Source: Bacteroidales bacterium (GTDB lineage Bacteria; Bacteroidota; Bacteroidia; Bacteroidales; UBA12170). Taken from it: a DNA stretch of 40,220 nt. Every line of letters begins with the position of its first letter. Position 1 is the first letter of the stretch. The position numbers and the translations under genes were made by a program. Of the stretch, positions 8,459 through 16,051 are shown piece after piece. Location: the NCBI GenBank assembly GCA_016744655.1, contig JADGDY010000024.1, positions 1-40,220 on the forward strand, read 5' to 3'. The notes under the pieces are model-generated. The model was not told the origin of the DNA. It ran no database searches and was given only the letters and a program-made list of their open reading frames with translations.

Positions 8459-8525
8459 CCCTGAGCTTGTCGAAGGGTGCATTAATTTTATTTCTTCTTA
8501 GGTCATTTCGACAAGCTCAATGACC
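8459..8525. repeat. REP-like inverted repeat pair between the two attenuators
   Basis: TGAGCTTGTCGAA (8462-8474) and its exact reverse complement (8507-8519) are 32 bases apart. The right unit is itself flanked by GGTCATT/AATGACC (8501-8525). Units with the TTCGACAAGCTCA core are, from general knowledge, a widely dispersed REP-like motif. Folding here could add a hairpin between terminator 1 and leader 2. Confidence 0.6.
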
Positions 8526-8539
8526 ATAATTATTATCAC

Positions 8540-8569
8540 AAAAAAAGCCCCTGCGATTTGCAAGGGCTT
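8540..8569 (-). terminator. Attenuator terminator 1 of the metY leader
   Basis: On the minus strand AAGCCCTTGC pairs with GCAGGGGCTT (10 bp, one G-U) around a five-base loop, and seven T follow. It begins 34 bases after the stop codon of leader peptide 1. There is no other gene end close enough for it to serve except the T9SS gene ending at 8693. Confidence 0.85.
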
Positions 8570-8603
8570 CTTTGTATTTTATGTTTTAAATCTTTTATAC
8601 AAT

Positions 8604-8666
8604 TTATCCCTTTACGTTGCTTTGCATACGCATCATCATGGACATATTTGTATTTTGATTATTCAT
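8604..8666 (-). CDS. Met-rich leader peptide 1 (20 aa, 6 Met)
   Basis: A short frame from ATG 8666 to TAA 8604 encodes 20 residues: MNNQNTNMSMMMRMQSNVKG. Six are Met, five of them clustered at positions 8-14. The ATG lies only nine bases beyond a TATATTTG -7 box, so the transcript would begin almost at the start codon. A terminator follows 34 bases after the stop. The segment GTAAAGGG at its 3' end can pair with CCCTTGC in the 5' arm of terminator 1, a possible but weaker antiterminator than in leader 2. Translation is inferred from codon content and position. Confidence 0.75.
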   Translation of the reverse strand: MNNQNTNMSMMMRMQSNVKG

Positions 8667-8675
8667 TTCTGGGGG

Positions 8676-8683
8676 CAAATATA
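8676..8683 (-). promoter_or_regulatory. -7 box for the metY leader transcript
   Basis: TATATTTG on the minus strand matches TAnnTTTG exactly. No convincing -33 TTG is seen upstream, where the sequence enters the 3' end of the T9SS gene. A start site four to seven bases downstream would give leader 1 a 5' UTR of only a few bases. Confidence 0.5.
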
Positions 8684-8692
8684 GGAGGTTTT

Positions 8693-10051
8693 TTAATTAA
8701 TAATGATTTTTTTAGAAAAAGTTTTTTGGTTTCCAGTTAATTCAATAACGTAAATCCCACTTTTTAAGTTCTTTACGTTGATTTCATTGGTATAGGGTAA
8801 ATTCATTACTGCTTGTCCACTAGAATTAAAAATTATTAATGATTCAAATTCATTACTTGATTTATTACTAATTATTAATAAGTCATCAACAGGATTTGGA
8901 TAAATTGTTATTTCTATTTCAGGGATGTTTATTTGAGAAGTATTTGTGATAATACCATCTAAATTAGTCTCTATGATAATGATGTCTTGTTCAATTGGGG
9001 CATCATTGCTACGTTTATTTCCTAAAAGAATTAAGCCTTCATCATCTTTTTGCATTAATTTGAAAAATTCAACTTGAGCTTCGGTTATTGGATATTCCTT
9101 AGTCCAGATAATATTTCCAGATAAGTCTGTTTTAATCAATAACCCATTGTTTTCAATATAGCCCGTAAGATAAATGAAGGAGTCTATTAGAATAGCATCA
9201 TTGCATACTTCCCATTTATACGTTTCGCCTATCGTTTTCTGCCAGTTTTCATTACCTTCAGAATCAGTATTGTATAAAAAGATATTGGGATGTTCATCAA
9301 AATTAGATGAAGAACCAGCAAATAATATCTCATTATTTGGCAAGTTTAAAATGGTGTTTCCAGAATACGCCTGATAGTTCCCATATCTTTGATGCCAGAG
9401 TTGATTCCCACTGAAATCAAATTTAATGAAATCTAGATAATTAAAATATGTAGGATTATCATAGGAGGATTGTGCCATGGAAATAATACCATCATCGGTA
9501 TATAATGAATTTAAGATGTGAAAATCAGAATTGGTTTCCCATAGAAAATTGAACTCAGCGTCAGTTTCAATTATGGTTGGCTCATCATTTAAAGTACCAA
9601 AAAAACAATATTTGTCAACATTACTTTTTTTGGCAAAACCTAACCATATAGCTTGAGTTTCGTCTATAATAGAGAAATCATCTATTATTTCACCTTCATT
9701 GTTTAATTCAAGAAGTAGAATGTCCTTTTCACTGTAATTATACCCCATGTATCCATTTAATAATACATTATTATCCTCGGTTTTTAGCATGTTAGTTCCA
9801 ATAGATGATATATTGTAAGATGCAATATGAGAGTAATTAACTTCAAAATTTTCATTTGTTTTTAGATAAAATAATTGTGTCTCTGTAGAATGATTTCCTG
9901 TGGTTCCTGTAATAAAATAACCATCTGAAACTTGAATGATGTCATTAGGAATTTCAAAAGGGTTAAAATCAATTGTAGTTATTGATTTATTTTGTGAAAA
10001 AGAAAATTGTGAAAAAAGAATAAAAGCAAAAAGGAAAAGGAGTCGTTTCAT
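8693..10051 (-). CDS. Secreted protein with type IX secretion C-terminal sorting domain
   Basis: The 452-residue product begins with a signal peptide (MKRLLFLFAFILFSQFSFSQ). Repeated strand-turn units (DGYFITGTTGN, NNEILFAGSSSN, EGLILLGNKRS) resemble the irregular beta-propeller or kelch-like modules common in Bacteroidota exported proteins. The last 75 residues are a Por/T9SS sorting domain: ITIYPNPVDDLLII, then IFNSSGQAV, then LKSGIYVIEL and a basic KKIIIN end. The family predicts export across the inner membrane by Sec, then across the outer membrane by T9SS with cleavage of the tail. No catalytic motif is visible and function is unknown. The next transcription unit downstream is the Met leader. 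Confidence 0.85.
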   Translation of the reverse strand: MKRLLFLFAFILFSQFSFSQNKSITTIDFNPFEIPNDIIQVSDGYFITGTTGNHSTETQLFYLKTNENFEVNYSHIASYNISSIGTNMLKTEDNNVLLNGYMGYNYSEKDILLLELNNEGEIIDDFSIIDETQAIWLGFAKKSNVDKYCFFGTLNDEPTIIETDAEFNFLWETNSDFHILNSLYTDDGIISMAQSSYDNPTYFNYLDFIKFDFSGNQLWHQRYGNYQAYSGNTILNLPNNEILFAGSSSNFDEHPNIFLYNTDSEGNENWQKTIGETYKWEVCNDAILIDSFIYLTGYIENNGLLIKTDLSGNIIWTKEYPITEAQVEFFKLMQKDDEGLILLGNKRSNDAPIEQDIIIIETNLDGIITNTSQINIPEIEITIYPNPVDDLLIISNKSSNEFESLIIFNSSGQAVMNLPYTNEINVKNLKSGIYVIELTGNQKTFSKKIIIN

Positions 10052-10080
10052 GATTTCATTTTTGGTGAGTAATGATTCAT

Positions 10081-10088
10081 CAAATATA
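10081..10088 (-). promoter_or_regulatory. -7 box for the T9SS cargo gene
   Basis: TATATTTG on the minus strand lies about 30 bases before the ATG at 10051. No clear -33 element is seen. Confidence 0.4.
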
Positions 10089-10180
10089 ATAAAAAATGTC
10101 AGTTGTTATAAGATTCATACTTTAACGATTAATATGTATCAGAAGCTAGATTATTTATACTTTTCAATCTACATAACATT

Positions 10181-10212
10181 TTGTATTACGACCTCATTAT
10201 ATATTACTTTTG
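10181..10212 (+). promoter_or_regulatory. Bacteroidota-type promoter for the YwbE gene
   Basis: A TTG at 10181-10183 and TACTTTTG at 10205-10212 are 21 bases apart, within the usual spacing for the Bacteroidota primary sigma factor. The gene starts 18 bases after the -7 box. Confidence 0.6.
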
Positions 10213-10229
10213 CAAAAAAAACAAGAATA

Positions 10230-10445
10230 ATGGAAATAGAAAGAATAGAGGGAAAGAATAGAAAGAATATATCAATAGGAGCAGAAGTTGAAATCGTACA
10301 AAAACAAGACCAGAGGAGTGGAGAACTCACCGAAGGAGTAGTTAAAAAGATTTTGACCATATCACCAAATCATCCCCATGGAATAAAAGTGATGCTGGAG
10401 ACAGGGGAGGTTGGACGAGTAAAATATGTTCTATTAGAAGACTAA
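10230..10445 (+). CDS. YwbE family protein
   Basis: This is a small basic protein of 71 residues. NISIGAEVEIVQKQDQRSGELTEGVVKKILT followed by HPHGIKVMLETGEVGRV matches the YwbE/DUF2196 family, a compact beta-barrel fold of unknown role. I start it at ATG 10230. The frame is open much further upstream (an ATG at 9936), but that would run through the promoter and overlap the T9SS gene. It stands alone, with its own promoter and terminator. Confidence 0.85.
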   Translation: MEIERIEGKNRKNISIGAEVEIVQKQDQRSGELTEGVVKKILTISPNHPHGIKVMLETGEVGRVKYVLLED

Positions 10446-10485
10446 AAAAAACCGATACTAGAATTAATTCTAATATCGGTTTTTC
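10446..10485. terminator. Bidirectional terminator after the YwbE gene
   Basis: AAAAACCGATA pairs with TATCGGTTTTT around an inner palindrome TAGAATTAATTCTA, with one C-A mismatch. It sits directly after the YwbE stop and also lies beyond the 3' end of the DEAD-box gene on the other strand. Confidence 0.8.
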
Positions 10486-10544
10486 TATTTAATTTGAGAA
10501 TGCAGACATCAGACTTCCCGCATCTGTCACCCAACATCCGTCTC

Positions 10545-11657
10545 TTATCGAATCTGATTAAAAGTAATTCCCAATTTCTCGGCTATAAATCTAATCTGCT
10601 TTAATTCCTTTGAGTTTACAATACAAATAGAAACGCCTTCATTACCTGCTCTGGCAGTTCTTCCGGCTCTATGAGTATAATAATCTATTTTGTCAGGCAT
10701 TTGATAATGTATCACATATGCTAAATTGGCAACGTCAATGCCTCGTGCGGCTAAATCGGTAGCGACTAAAACTTTAAGGCTTTCATTTTTGAAAGCTCTC
10801 ATGGCTTTGTCTCTTTCCTTTTGCAATAAATCTCCATGAATACAATCTACAGGTACATTTCTAGCTTGCAACTGTTGGGTTAATTTTTGAGTAGCGGCTT
10901 TTGTTTTACAGAAAATTAAACCTCTTTTATCTCCTTGTTCACCTAAGAAACGCATTAAGATATTAAGCTTTTCTAGGTCTTCACAAACGATATATTGATG
11001 TTCAATATTCTTGTTCACTACATTTCTTCCGCTGACTTCAATTTTTACAGCTTCCTCTGACATGTGTTTATTCACAATGCTTTTTATTTCATGAGGCATG
11101 GTGGCCGAGAATAACCATTTGTTTTGCACTTGAGCAGAAAAGCTTAGGATTTCATCTAATTCATCTTTAAAACCCATGCTCATCATCTCATCAGCTTCAT
11201 CTAAGATGAGAGTTTTAACATGACTTAAATCAAGAGCTTTTCTTTTCACCAAATCAATTAAACGACCAGGTGTAGCAACTACAATATGTGTAGGGCGCTT
11301 CAAAGCAGAGATTTGTTTTTCTATTTGAGGACCGCCAAAAACAGCCTCAGTAAATATCTTATCGGTGTATTTTGTGAACTTAAATAACTGTTTAGCAATT
11401 TGCTGACCTAATTCTCTTGTTGGACAAAGAATTAATCCTTGTATTACTTTCCTTTTGGGGTCTATTTTATGCAATAGAGGAATACCAAAGGCAGCAGTTT
11501 TTCCTGTACCTGTTTGTGCTTGTCCAACCAAGTCGGTGGTATTATTTATAAGGACCGGAATCACTTGTTTTTGAATTTCCGATGGCACCACAATCTTCAT
11601 TTCTGTCAATGCCTTAACAATGTCTTTCCTAACTCCTAATTCTGTGAAATTTTCCAA
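10545..11657 (-). CDS. DEAD-box RNA helicase (core only)
   Basis: The 370-residue product is little more than the two RecA-like helicase domains. In order: Q motif (FTELGVRKDIVKALTEM...PSEIQ), motif I AQTGTGKT, Ia PTRELGQQ, Ib TPGRLIDL, motif II DEADEM, motif III SAT, then domain 2 with GLIFCKT, DLAARGIDV and motif VI HRAGRTARAG. It should unwind short RNA duplexes with ATP. There is no C-terminal RNA-binding tail, unlike most DeaD or RhlE proteins of Bacteroidota, so the natural substrate cannot be assigned. Start ATG 11657 follows a TATCTTTG box by about 24 bases. Confidence 0.93.
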   Translation of the reverse strand: MENFTELGVRKDIVKALTEMKIVVPSEIQKQVIPVLINNTTDLVGQAQTGTGKTAAFGIPLLHKIDPKRKVIQGLILCPTRELGQQIAKQLFKFTKYTDKIFTEAVFGGPQIEKQISALKRPTHIVVATPGRLIDLVKRKALDLSHVKTLILDEADEMMSMGFKDELDEILSFSAQVQNKWLFSATMPHEIKSIVNKHMSEEAVKIEVSGRNVVNKNIEHQYIVCEDLEKLNILMRFLGEQGDKRGLIFCKTKAATQKLTQQLQARNVPVDCIHGDLLQKERDKAMRAFKNESLKVLVATDLAARGIDVANLAYVIHYQMPDKIDYYTHRAGRTARAGNEGVSICIVNSKELKQIRFIAEKLGITFNQIR

Positions 11658-11681
11658 TGTATCTTGTATTTAATGAATCTG

Positions 11682-11689
11682 CAAAGATA
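11682..11689 (-). promoter_or_regulatory. -7 box for the DEAD-box helicase gene
   Basis: TATCTTTG on the minus strand matches TAnnTTTG, 24 bases before the ATG at 11657. No matching -33 TTG. Confidence 0.4.
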
Positions 11690-11915
11690 GGTTTATTAAT
11701 GATAATAGCTATATGTTAATTACTAGGTGTAGAATGGTGAAAATCAGTTTGCCTTGACTATTTATTACCTATTAAAAACCGAGTAAGAATTTTTTATTTT
11801 GTTCCTTACTTAAGGAATGAAAACTATTAACTAATTTAAGCATGTCTCGTATTGAACTTTAGAGGATTCTTTCTAATTTAGCTCACAGAAAATAATACAT
11901 AAAAAACAGCATAAA

Positions 11916-13976
11916 ATGATAGTTCAGCAATTAGTGAATCCCTCTAGTATAGTGGTTATTGGAGGTTCTAATGATATTCATAAGCCAGGCGGAAAAATCC
12001 TAAAAAACTTGGTTGATGGTGAATTCAAAGGTGATTTATATGTTTCCAATCCCAAGGAAGACGAAATTCAAGGTATCAAATCATATCGCGATTTAAAAGA
12101 ATTACCTAATGTAGATTTGGCTATTATTGCCATTGCTGCAAAATATAGCTTGCCAACCATTGAATTTTTAACAGAGAATAAAAACACAAAAGCATTTATT
12201 ATTATATCTGCAGGTTTTAGTGAAGAGAGTGAAGAAGGTGCTGTGTTGGAGCAAAAGATTGTTGACCAGATTAATAAGCATGGAGGTTCCTTAATAGGAC
12301 CAAACTGTACTGGTATTTTAACAACACAGCACCACAGTATTTTTACTGAGCCTATTCCGAAATTAGATCCTCAGGGATGTGATTTTATTTCTGGATCAGG
12401 TGCTACTGCTTGCTTTATTATGGAAGCTGGAATAGATAAAGGCTTGAGCTTTTCTTCAGTTTATGCAGTAGGGAATTCAGCTCAAATAGGAGTAGAGGAG
12501 GTTTTAGAATATCTAGATGAGACTTTTGATCCTGAAACTAGTTCAAAAGTTAAATTGCTATATATTGAGAATGTTGATAAGCCAGCGAAATTACTGAAGC
12601 ATGCTAAGTCGTTAATCCAAAAAGGATGTAAGATTGCTGCTGTTAAAGCTGGATCTAGTGACGCCGGAAGCCGTGCTGCTTCTTCTCATACTGGTGCTTT
12701 GGCTAGCCCTGATTTTGCAGTTGATGCTTTATTTAAGAAAGCTGGAATTGTTCGTTGCTATGGAAGAGAAGAATTAATTACAGTTGCTTCTGTTTTTATG
12801 CATCCTGAATTAAAAGGAAAGAATATCGCTATCATTACTCATGCTGGAGGTCCTGCAGTAATGCTTACTGATGCATTGTCAAAAGGTGGATTAGAGATTC
12901 CTCATATTGAAGGTGAGGCAGCTGAAGAATTAAAAGGATTATTATACCCTGGTTCTTCTGTGGCGAATCCTATCGATTTCTTGGCTACAGGAACGGCAGA
13001 GCAATTGGGTCATATAATTGATTATGTTGACCAGAAGTTTGATAATATCGATGGTATGGTGGTTATCTTTGGTACACCTGGATTAGCGCCTATATTTGAT
13101 GTGTATGAGCTTCTTGATGAGAAGATGAAAACAGCTAAAAAACCAATCTATCCTGTTCTTCCTTCTACCTATACTGCAGGTGAAGAGGTAAAGAGTTTCG
13201 TAGCTAAGGGAAGAATTAATTTCCCAGACGAAGTGTTGTTCGGAAATGCATTAGCTAAAGTTTTTGCCACTGAAAAACCAATCACAGAGCGCCAAAAAAG
13301 CGATTTCGAAATCGATAGAGCATATATCAGAGCTATAATCGATAGCAATGAAAATGGATATTTACTACCAAGTGCTGTTCGTTCATTATTAGATGGAGCA
13401 GGTATTCCTCGCGCTAAAGAAGCCACTGTTTATTCTGAGGAGGGTGCTGTAGAAAATGCTGCTAAAATTGGATATCCAATGGTAATGAAGGTTGTTGGTC
13501 CTGTGCATAAATCAGATGTAGGTGGAGTAGTTTTAAATGTGAAGTCCGACGAGCAATTGGTAGCAGAGTTTAACAGAATGATGCAAATTCCAGAAACTAC
13601 AGGAATTCTTTTACAACCAATGTTAAGTGGTACGGAATTATTTGTTGGAGCCAATTACGAAGATAAATTCGGTCACATGATTTTATGTGGACTCGGAGGA
13701 ATCTTTATTGAGGTATTAAAGGATGTGAAACAAGGATTATGTCCTATCTGTCAAAAAGAAGCTTTAGGAATGATAAGAGGGCTTAAGAGCTATAAAATCA
13801 TTGAAGGTGTAAGAGGGCAAAAAGGAATAGATGAGAATATCTTTGCTGATATTTTAGTTCGTCTTTCTGCTTTATTAGAAGTGGCTCCTGAAATAAAAGA
13901 ATTGGATTTAAATCCACTTTTAGCAACAGAAGATAAAATTATCGCTGTTGATGCTAGAATTAGAATAGAGAAATAG
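11916..13976 (+). CDS. ADP-forming acetate/acyl-CoA ligase, fused alpha-beta
   Basis: The 686-residue protein has the domain order of single-chain NDP-forming acyl-CoA synthetases. A CoA-binding Rossmann domain comes first (SIVVIGGSNDIHKPGGKILKNL), then two succinyl-CoA-ligase-like domains, then an ATP-grasp domain (from about residue 470: GAGIPRAKEATVYSEEGAV, MVMKVVGPVHKSDVGGV). The phosphorylated His is expected at H258 in SSHTGAL, which corresponds to the known active-site His of archaeal ACD. The family interconverts acyl-CoA + ADP + Pi with acid + CoA + ATP, saving energy when acetate is released. The substrate range cannot be read. It stands alone with a terminator just after it. Confidence 0.9.
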   Translation: MIVQQLVNPSSIVVIGGSNDIHKPGGKILKNLVDGEFKGDLYVSNPKEDEIQGIKSYRDLKELPNVDLAIIAIAAKYSLPTIEFLTENKNTKAFIIISAGFSEESEEGAVLEQKIVDQINKHGGSLIGPNCTGILTTQHHSIFTEPIPKLDPQGCDFISGSGATACFIMEAGIDKGLSFSSVYAVGNSAQIGVEEVLEYLDETFDPETSSKVKLLYIENVDKPAKLLKHAKSLIQKGCKIAAVKAGSSDAGSRAASSHTGALASPDFAVDALFKKAGIVRCYGREELITVASVFMHPELKGKNIAIITHAGGPAVMLTDALSKGGLEIPHIEGEAAEELKGLLYPGSSVANPIDFLATGTAEQLGHIIDYVDQKFDNIDGMVVIFGTPGLAPIFDVYELLDEKMKTAKKPIYPVLPSTYTAGEEVKSFVAKGRINFPDEVLFGNALAKVFATEKPITERQKSDFEIDRAYIRAIIDSNENGYLLPSAVRSLLDGAGIPRAKEATVYSEEGAVENAAKIGYPMVMKVVGPVHKSDVGGVVLNVKSDEQLVAEFNRMMQIPETTGILLQPMLSGTELFVGANYEDKFGHMILCGLGGIFIEVLKDVKQGLCPICQKEALGMIRGLKSYKIIEGVRGQKGIDENIFADILVRLSALLEVAPEIKELDLNPLLATEDKIIAVDARIRIEK

Positions 13977-13997
13977 ATTTTCTATTTTCAATATATA

Positions 13998-14030
13998 GCC
14001 TCATCTATTTATTTAGGTGAGGTTTTTTTT
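13998..14030 (+). terminator. Intrinsic terminator after the acyl-CoA ligase gene
   Basis: CCTCATCTA pairs with TAGGTGAGG (one G-U) around a short loop and is followed by eight T. It starts 23 bases after the stop codon. Confidence 0.85.
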
Positions 14031-14054
14031 GTTAAAATTGGGATTTCTAAAATG

Positions 14055-14092
14055 AAAAAGCCTTTCAAATAATTTTATTTGAAAGGCTTTTC
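14055..14092. terminator. Bidirectional terminator between acyl-CoA ligase and ffs
   Basis: AAAAGCCTTTCAAATAA and its complement form a long stem with A and T tracts on both sides. It is a second stop for the plus strand and a backup stop for the SRP RNA on the minus strand. Confidence 0.75.
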
Positions 14093-14155
14093 TGTATTTT
14101 AAAATCTTGATACTTAGTTGCGAAAATCATCAAGAAAAATAAGGGCACAAAAAAA

Positions 14156-14253
14156 GGGTAAGCTACTTGCATCGCACCGCTACAACTTCATACCCTTGCT
14201 ACGTTCCCGTCCTGGGGGAGTTCTGAAGGAGCTGGTCGTACAAGACTTACCCG
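14156..14253 (-). ncRNA. ffs: Signal recognition particle RNA, small bacterial type
   Basis: On the minus strand, CAGGACGGGAACGTAGCAAGG (14213-14193) is the SRP helix 8 signature, with a GGAA tetraloop closed by ACG/CGT and the conserved AGCAAGG side. The ends GGGTAAG and CTTACCC pair to close the molecule, giving an RNA of about 98 nt. A run of seven T follows the 3' end. It would bind Ffh and guide ribosomes making membrane proteins. The 5' end is set from the promoter and may be off by a few bases. Confidence 0.93.
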
Positions 14254-14257
14254 GCTG

Positions 14258-14286
14258 CAAAAATACAAATGTTTTTATATTTTCAA
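14258..14286 (-). promoter_or_regulatory. Promoter of ffs
   Basis: On the minus strand TTG (14286-14284) and TATTTTTG (14265-14258) are 18 bases apart, fitting the Bacteroidota -33/-7 arrangement. The start site would fall at the first bases of the SRP RNA. Confidence 0.65.
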
Positions 14287-14377
14287 CAAATAAAAATCAA
14301 CTATTTTTTAATTGCATTCTAGCCAGATAGTTGTAGCTAATATTTCTTAAAACAAGCCACAATATTCAGCTTTTTTA

Positions 14378-14385
14378 TACCTTTG
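14378..14385 (+). promoter_or_regulatory. -7 box for the rseC-like gene
   Basis: TACCTTTG lies 23 bases before the ATG at 14409. A -33 element is not clear. Confidence 0.45.
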
Positions 14386-14408
14386 CCGATACCAAAAAAC
14401 ATTAAAAA

Positions 14409-14834
14409 ATGTCAGAAAAAATCGGTGATCAAATACAACATGATGGTATGATTACACAAGTTGACAGGGATAAACTTCTCGTAAGTATCATTTCTATGGC
14501 TACTTGCGCTTCTTGCCAAGTGAAGGGTGCTTGTTCTGCATCAGATGTGAAGGAAAAAATAGTAGAGGTAAAGCCTATTAATAATCAGGAATATAAAGTT
14601 GGAGATAAGGTAGTAATAACCATAGATCAAAGTGTAGGAACCTGGGCAGTATTATTCGGTTATGTATTTCCTTTGATTTTAGTGGTGATAGCCTTAATCA
14701 CTTTAACAAATTTAATAGATGATGAAGGAATTGCTGGATTAACTTCCATCGCACTTTTGGCTCCCTATTATGGTATACTTTATATTACGAGATCGAGAAT
14801 GGCTAATAATTTTGAATTTAAACTTTTGAAATAA
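14409..14834 (+). CDS. RseC/MucC-like (SoxR-reducing system) membrane protein
   Basis: The 141-residue protein has an N-terminal soluble part with a Cys cluster (C33, C36 and C42 in CASCQVKGAC), then two membrane segments (about residues 79-100 and 110-126). This is the RseC family layout (PF04246). In many Bacteroidota the gene comes just before the rnf genes for an electron-transport complex; here it is followed with no gap by an acyl-CoA reductase instead. The role is likely redox-related at the inner membrane but is not proven. The start is ATG 14409, 23 bases after a good -7 box. Confidence 0.8.
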   Translation: MSEKIGDQIQHDGMITQVDRDKLLVSIISMATCASCQVKGACSASDVKEKIVEVKPINNQEYKVGDKVVITIDQSVGTWAVLFGYVFPLILVVIALITLTNLIDDEGIAGLTSIALLAPYYGILYITRSRMANNFEFKLLK

Positions 14835-15920
14835 ATGACAACATTACAAAGCAGAATTGCAGCTTTTGATCAATTGGGTGATTATTTACGACAATTGTTG
14901 GCTAATCAAATGAAGCCACTAAATTTTGAGGAGCTTAAGAAATGGAATCCTCAAGTAGAAACCATGACTAAGCTACAAGAGGATTTGTTAGACTATTTTG
15001 AGCATTCTCACCATTATAATGGATGGTTTACTCAGGAGTTTGTGAAAATGGCGCTTCAGGATTGGGCAGAAGCTTTACAAGCAGATAAGTTAAACGAGTG
15101 GCTGAGGTCGTATTCCATAATTGATAATGAGGAATCAAAGAGAGTAGGTGTCGTGATGGCAGGAAATCTTCCTTTGGTAGGGTTTCACGATTATTTGAGT
15201 GTATTGCTATCGGGACATCAATTAGTGGCCAAGCTAAGCTCGGACGATGCGCATTTGCTACCATTATTGAACCAGATATTGGCACTCGTTGATCCTGAAT
15301 TGGCTCACCAAGCTCATTTTACTAAAGATCAACTCAAAGGCTTCGATGCTGTAATAGCTACTGGCTCTAATAATACAGCAAGATATTTCGAATATTATTT
15401 TGGTAAGTATCCTCATATTATCCGAAAGAATAGAAATGGAATAGCGGTTATCGATGGAAATGAATCTGAAGATGAGCTTCTAGGTTTAGCTAAGGATGTA
15501 ATGAGTTATTTTGGTTTAGGCTGTCGCAGTATTTCGAAGCTTTATGTTCCCAAAGGTTATGAGTTTAAACCTTTGTTTAAGGCTTTTGAATCATTTCAAC
15601 ATTTTGAACACCATAGCAAGTACTATAATAATTATGAATACAACAAAGCCATATATTTGGTAAATAAGGTAATGCATAGGGATAATGGTTATTTATTGCT
15701 CAAAGAGGATCATTCTTTTGCCAGCCCAATTTCTGTATTGCATTATGAAGAATATTCTTCTTTACCAGATTTGAAAGAGGAATTAGGGATTAGGAAAGAA
15801 GAAATACAATGCATTATTGGACATCAGAAAGAGTATTTTGACTTTGGGCAGGGTCAACATCCAGCTTTAAATGATTACGCTGATGGAGTAGATACCATGG
15901 CTTTTTTGGTTGATTTATAA
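14835..15920 (+). CDS. Acyl-CoA reductase, LuxC family
   Basis: The 361-residue product matches the LuxC-type acyl-CoA reductase family (PF05893). GVVMAGNLPLVGFHDYLSVLLSG (about residues 112-134) is the nucleotide-binding entry, FDAVIATGSNNTARYFEYYFG resembles an aldehyde-dehydrogenase-fold cofactor loop, and C230 in YFGLGCRSISKLYVP is the probable thioester nucleophile. The family reduces acyl-CoA to aldehyde with NADPH; Bacteroidota homologues have no lux partners and their true substrate is unknown. The ATG follows the rseC stop directly (TAAATG), so the two are cotranscribed and probably coupled. No terminator is visible after it. Confidence 0.85.
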   Translation: MTTLQSRIAAFDQLGDYLRQLLANQMKPLNFEELKKWNPQVETMTKLQEDLLDYFEHSHHYNGWFTQEFVKMALQDWAEALQADKLNEWLRSYSIIDNEESKRVGVVMAGNLPLVGFHDYLSVLLSGHQLVAKLSSDDAHLLPLLNQILALVDPELAHQAHFTKDQLKGFDAVIATGSNNTARYFEYYFGKYPHIIRKNRNGIAVIDGNESEDELLGLAKDVMSYFGLGCRSISKLYVPKGYEFKPLFKAFESFQHFEHHSKYYNNYEYNKAIYLVNKVMHRDNGYLLLKEDHSFASPISVLHYEEYSSLPDLKEELGIRKEEIQCIIGHQKEYFDFGQGQHPALNDYADGVDTMAFLVDL

Positions 15921-16013
15921 GCTGAAATATCAATGTTTTCAATAAAAAGAAACGACTTTGAAATTAATACAGAAAAAAACTCTTAAAAGATTTTTATTTT
16001 AATTGAATTTATA

Positions 16014-16021
16014 TACTTTTG
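16014..16021 (+). promoter_or_regulatory. -7 box for rpmE2
   Basis: TACTTTTG matches TAnnTTTG and ends 30 bases before the ATG at 16052. It excludes the earlier in-frame TTG at 16019 as a start. Confidence 0.5.
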
Positions 16022-16051
16022 CACACCGAAAATATTAAGGAGAAAAAAGAA

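Noticed and set aside
7974-8690. SAM riboswitch in the metY leader
   Set aside because: I looked for the SAM-I and SAM-II cores because they are the usual control of metY and metX. I found no recognisable core; the terminators are each preceded by a Met-rich frame instead.
8558-8740. 60-codon plus-strand frame over the Met leader
   Set aside because: It is the complement of the Met-rich leader 1, terminator 1 and the T9SS gene end; the His-rich look of neighbouring frames comes from reversed ATG runs.
9936-10445. Long upstream extension of the YwbE frame
   Set aside because: It overlaps the T9SS gene on the other strand and runs through a good -33/-7 promoter. The family length fits the ATG at 10230.
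14118-14330. 70-codon plus-strand frame over the SRP RNA
   Set aside because: It is the complement of ffs, with the helix 8 signature, promoter and terminator all on the minus strand.
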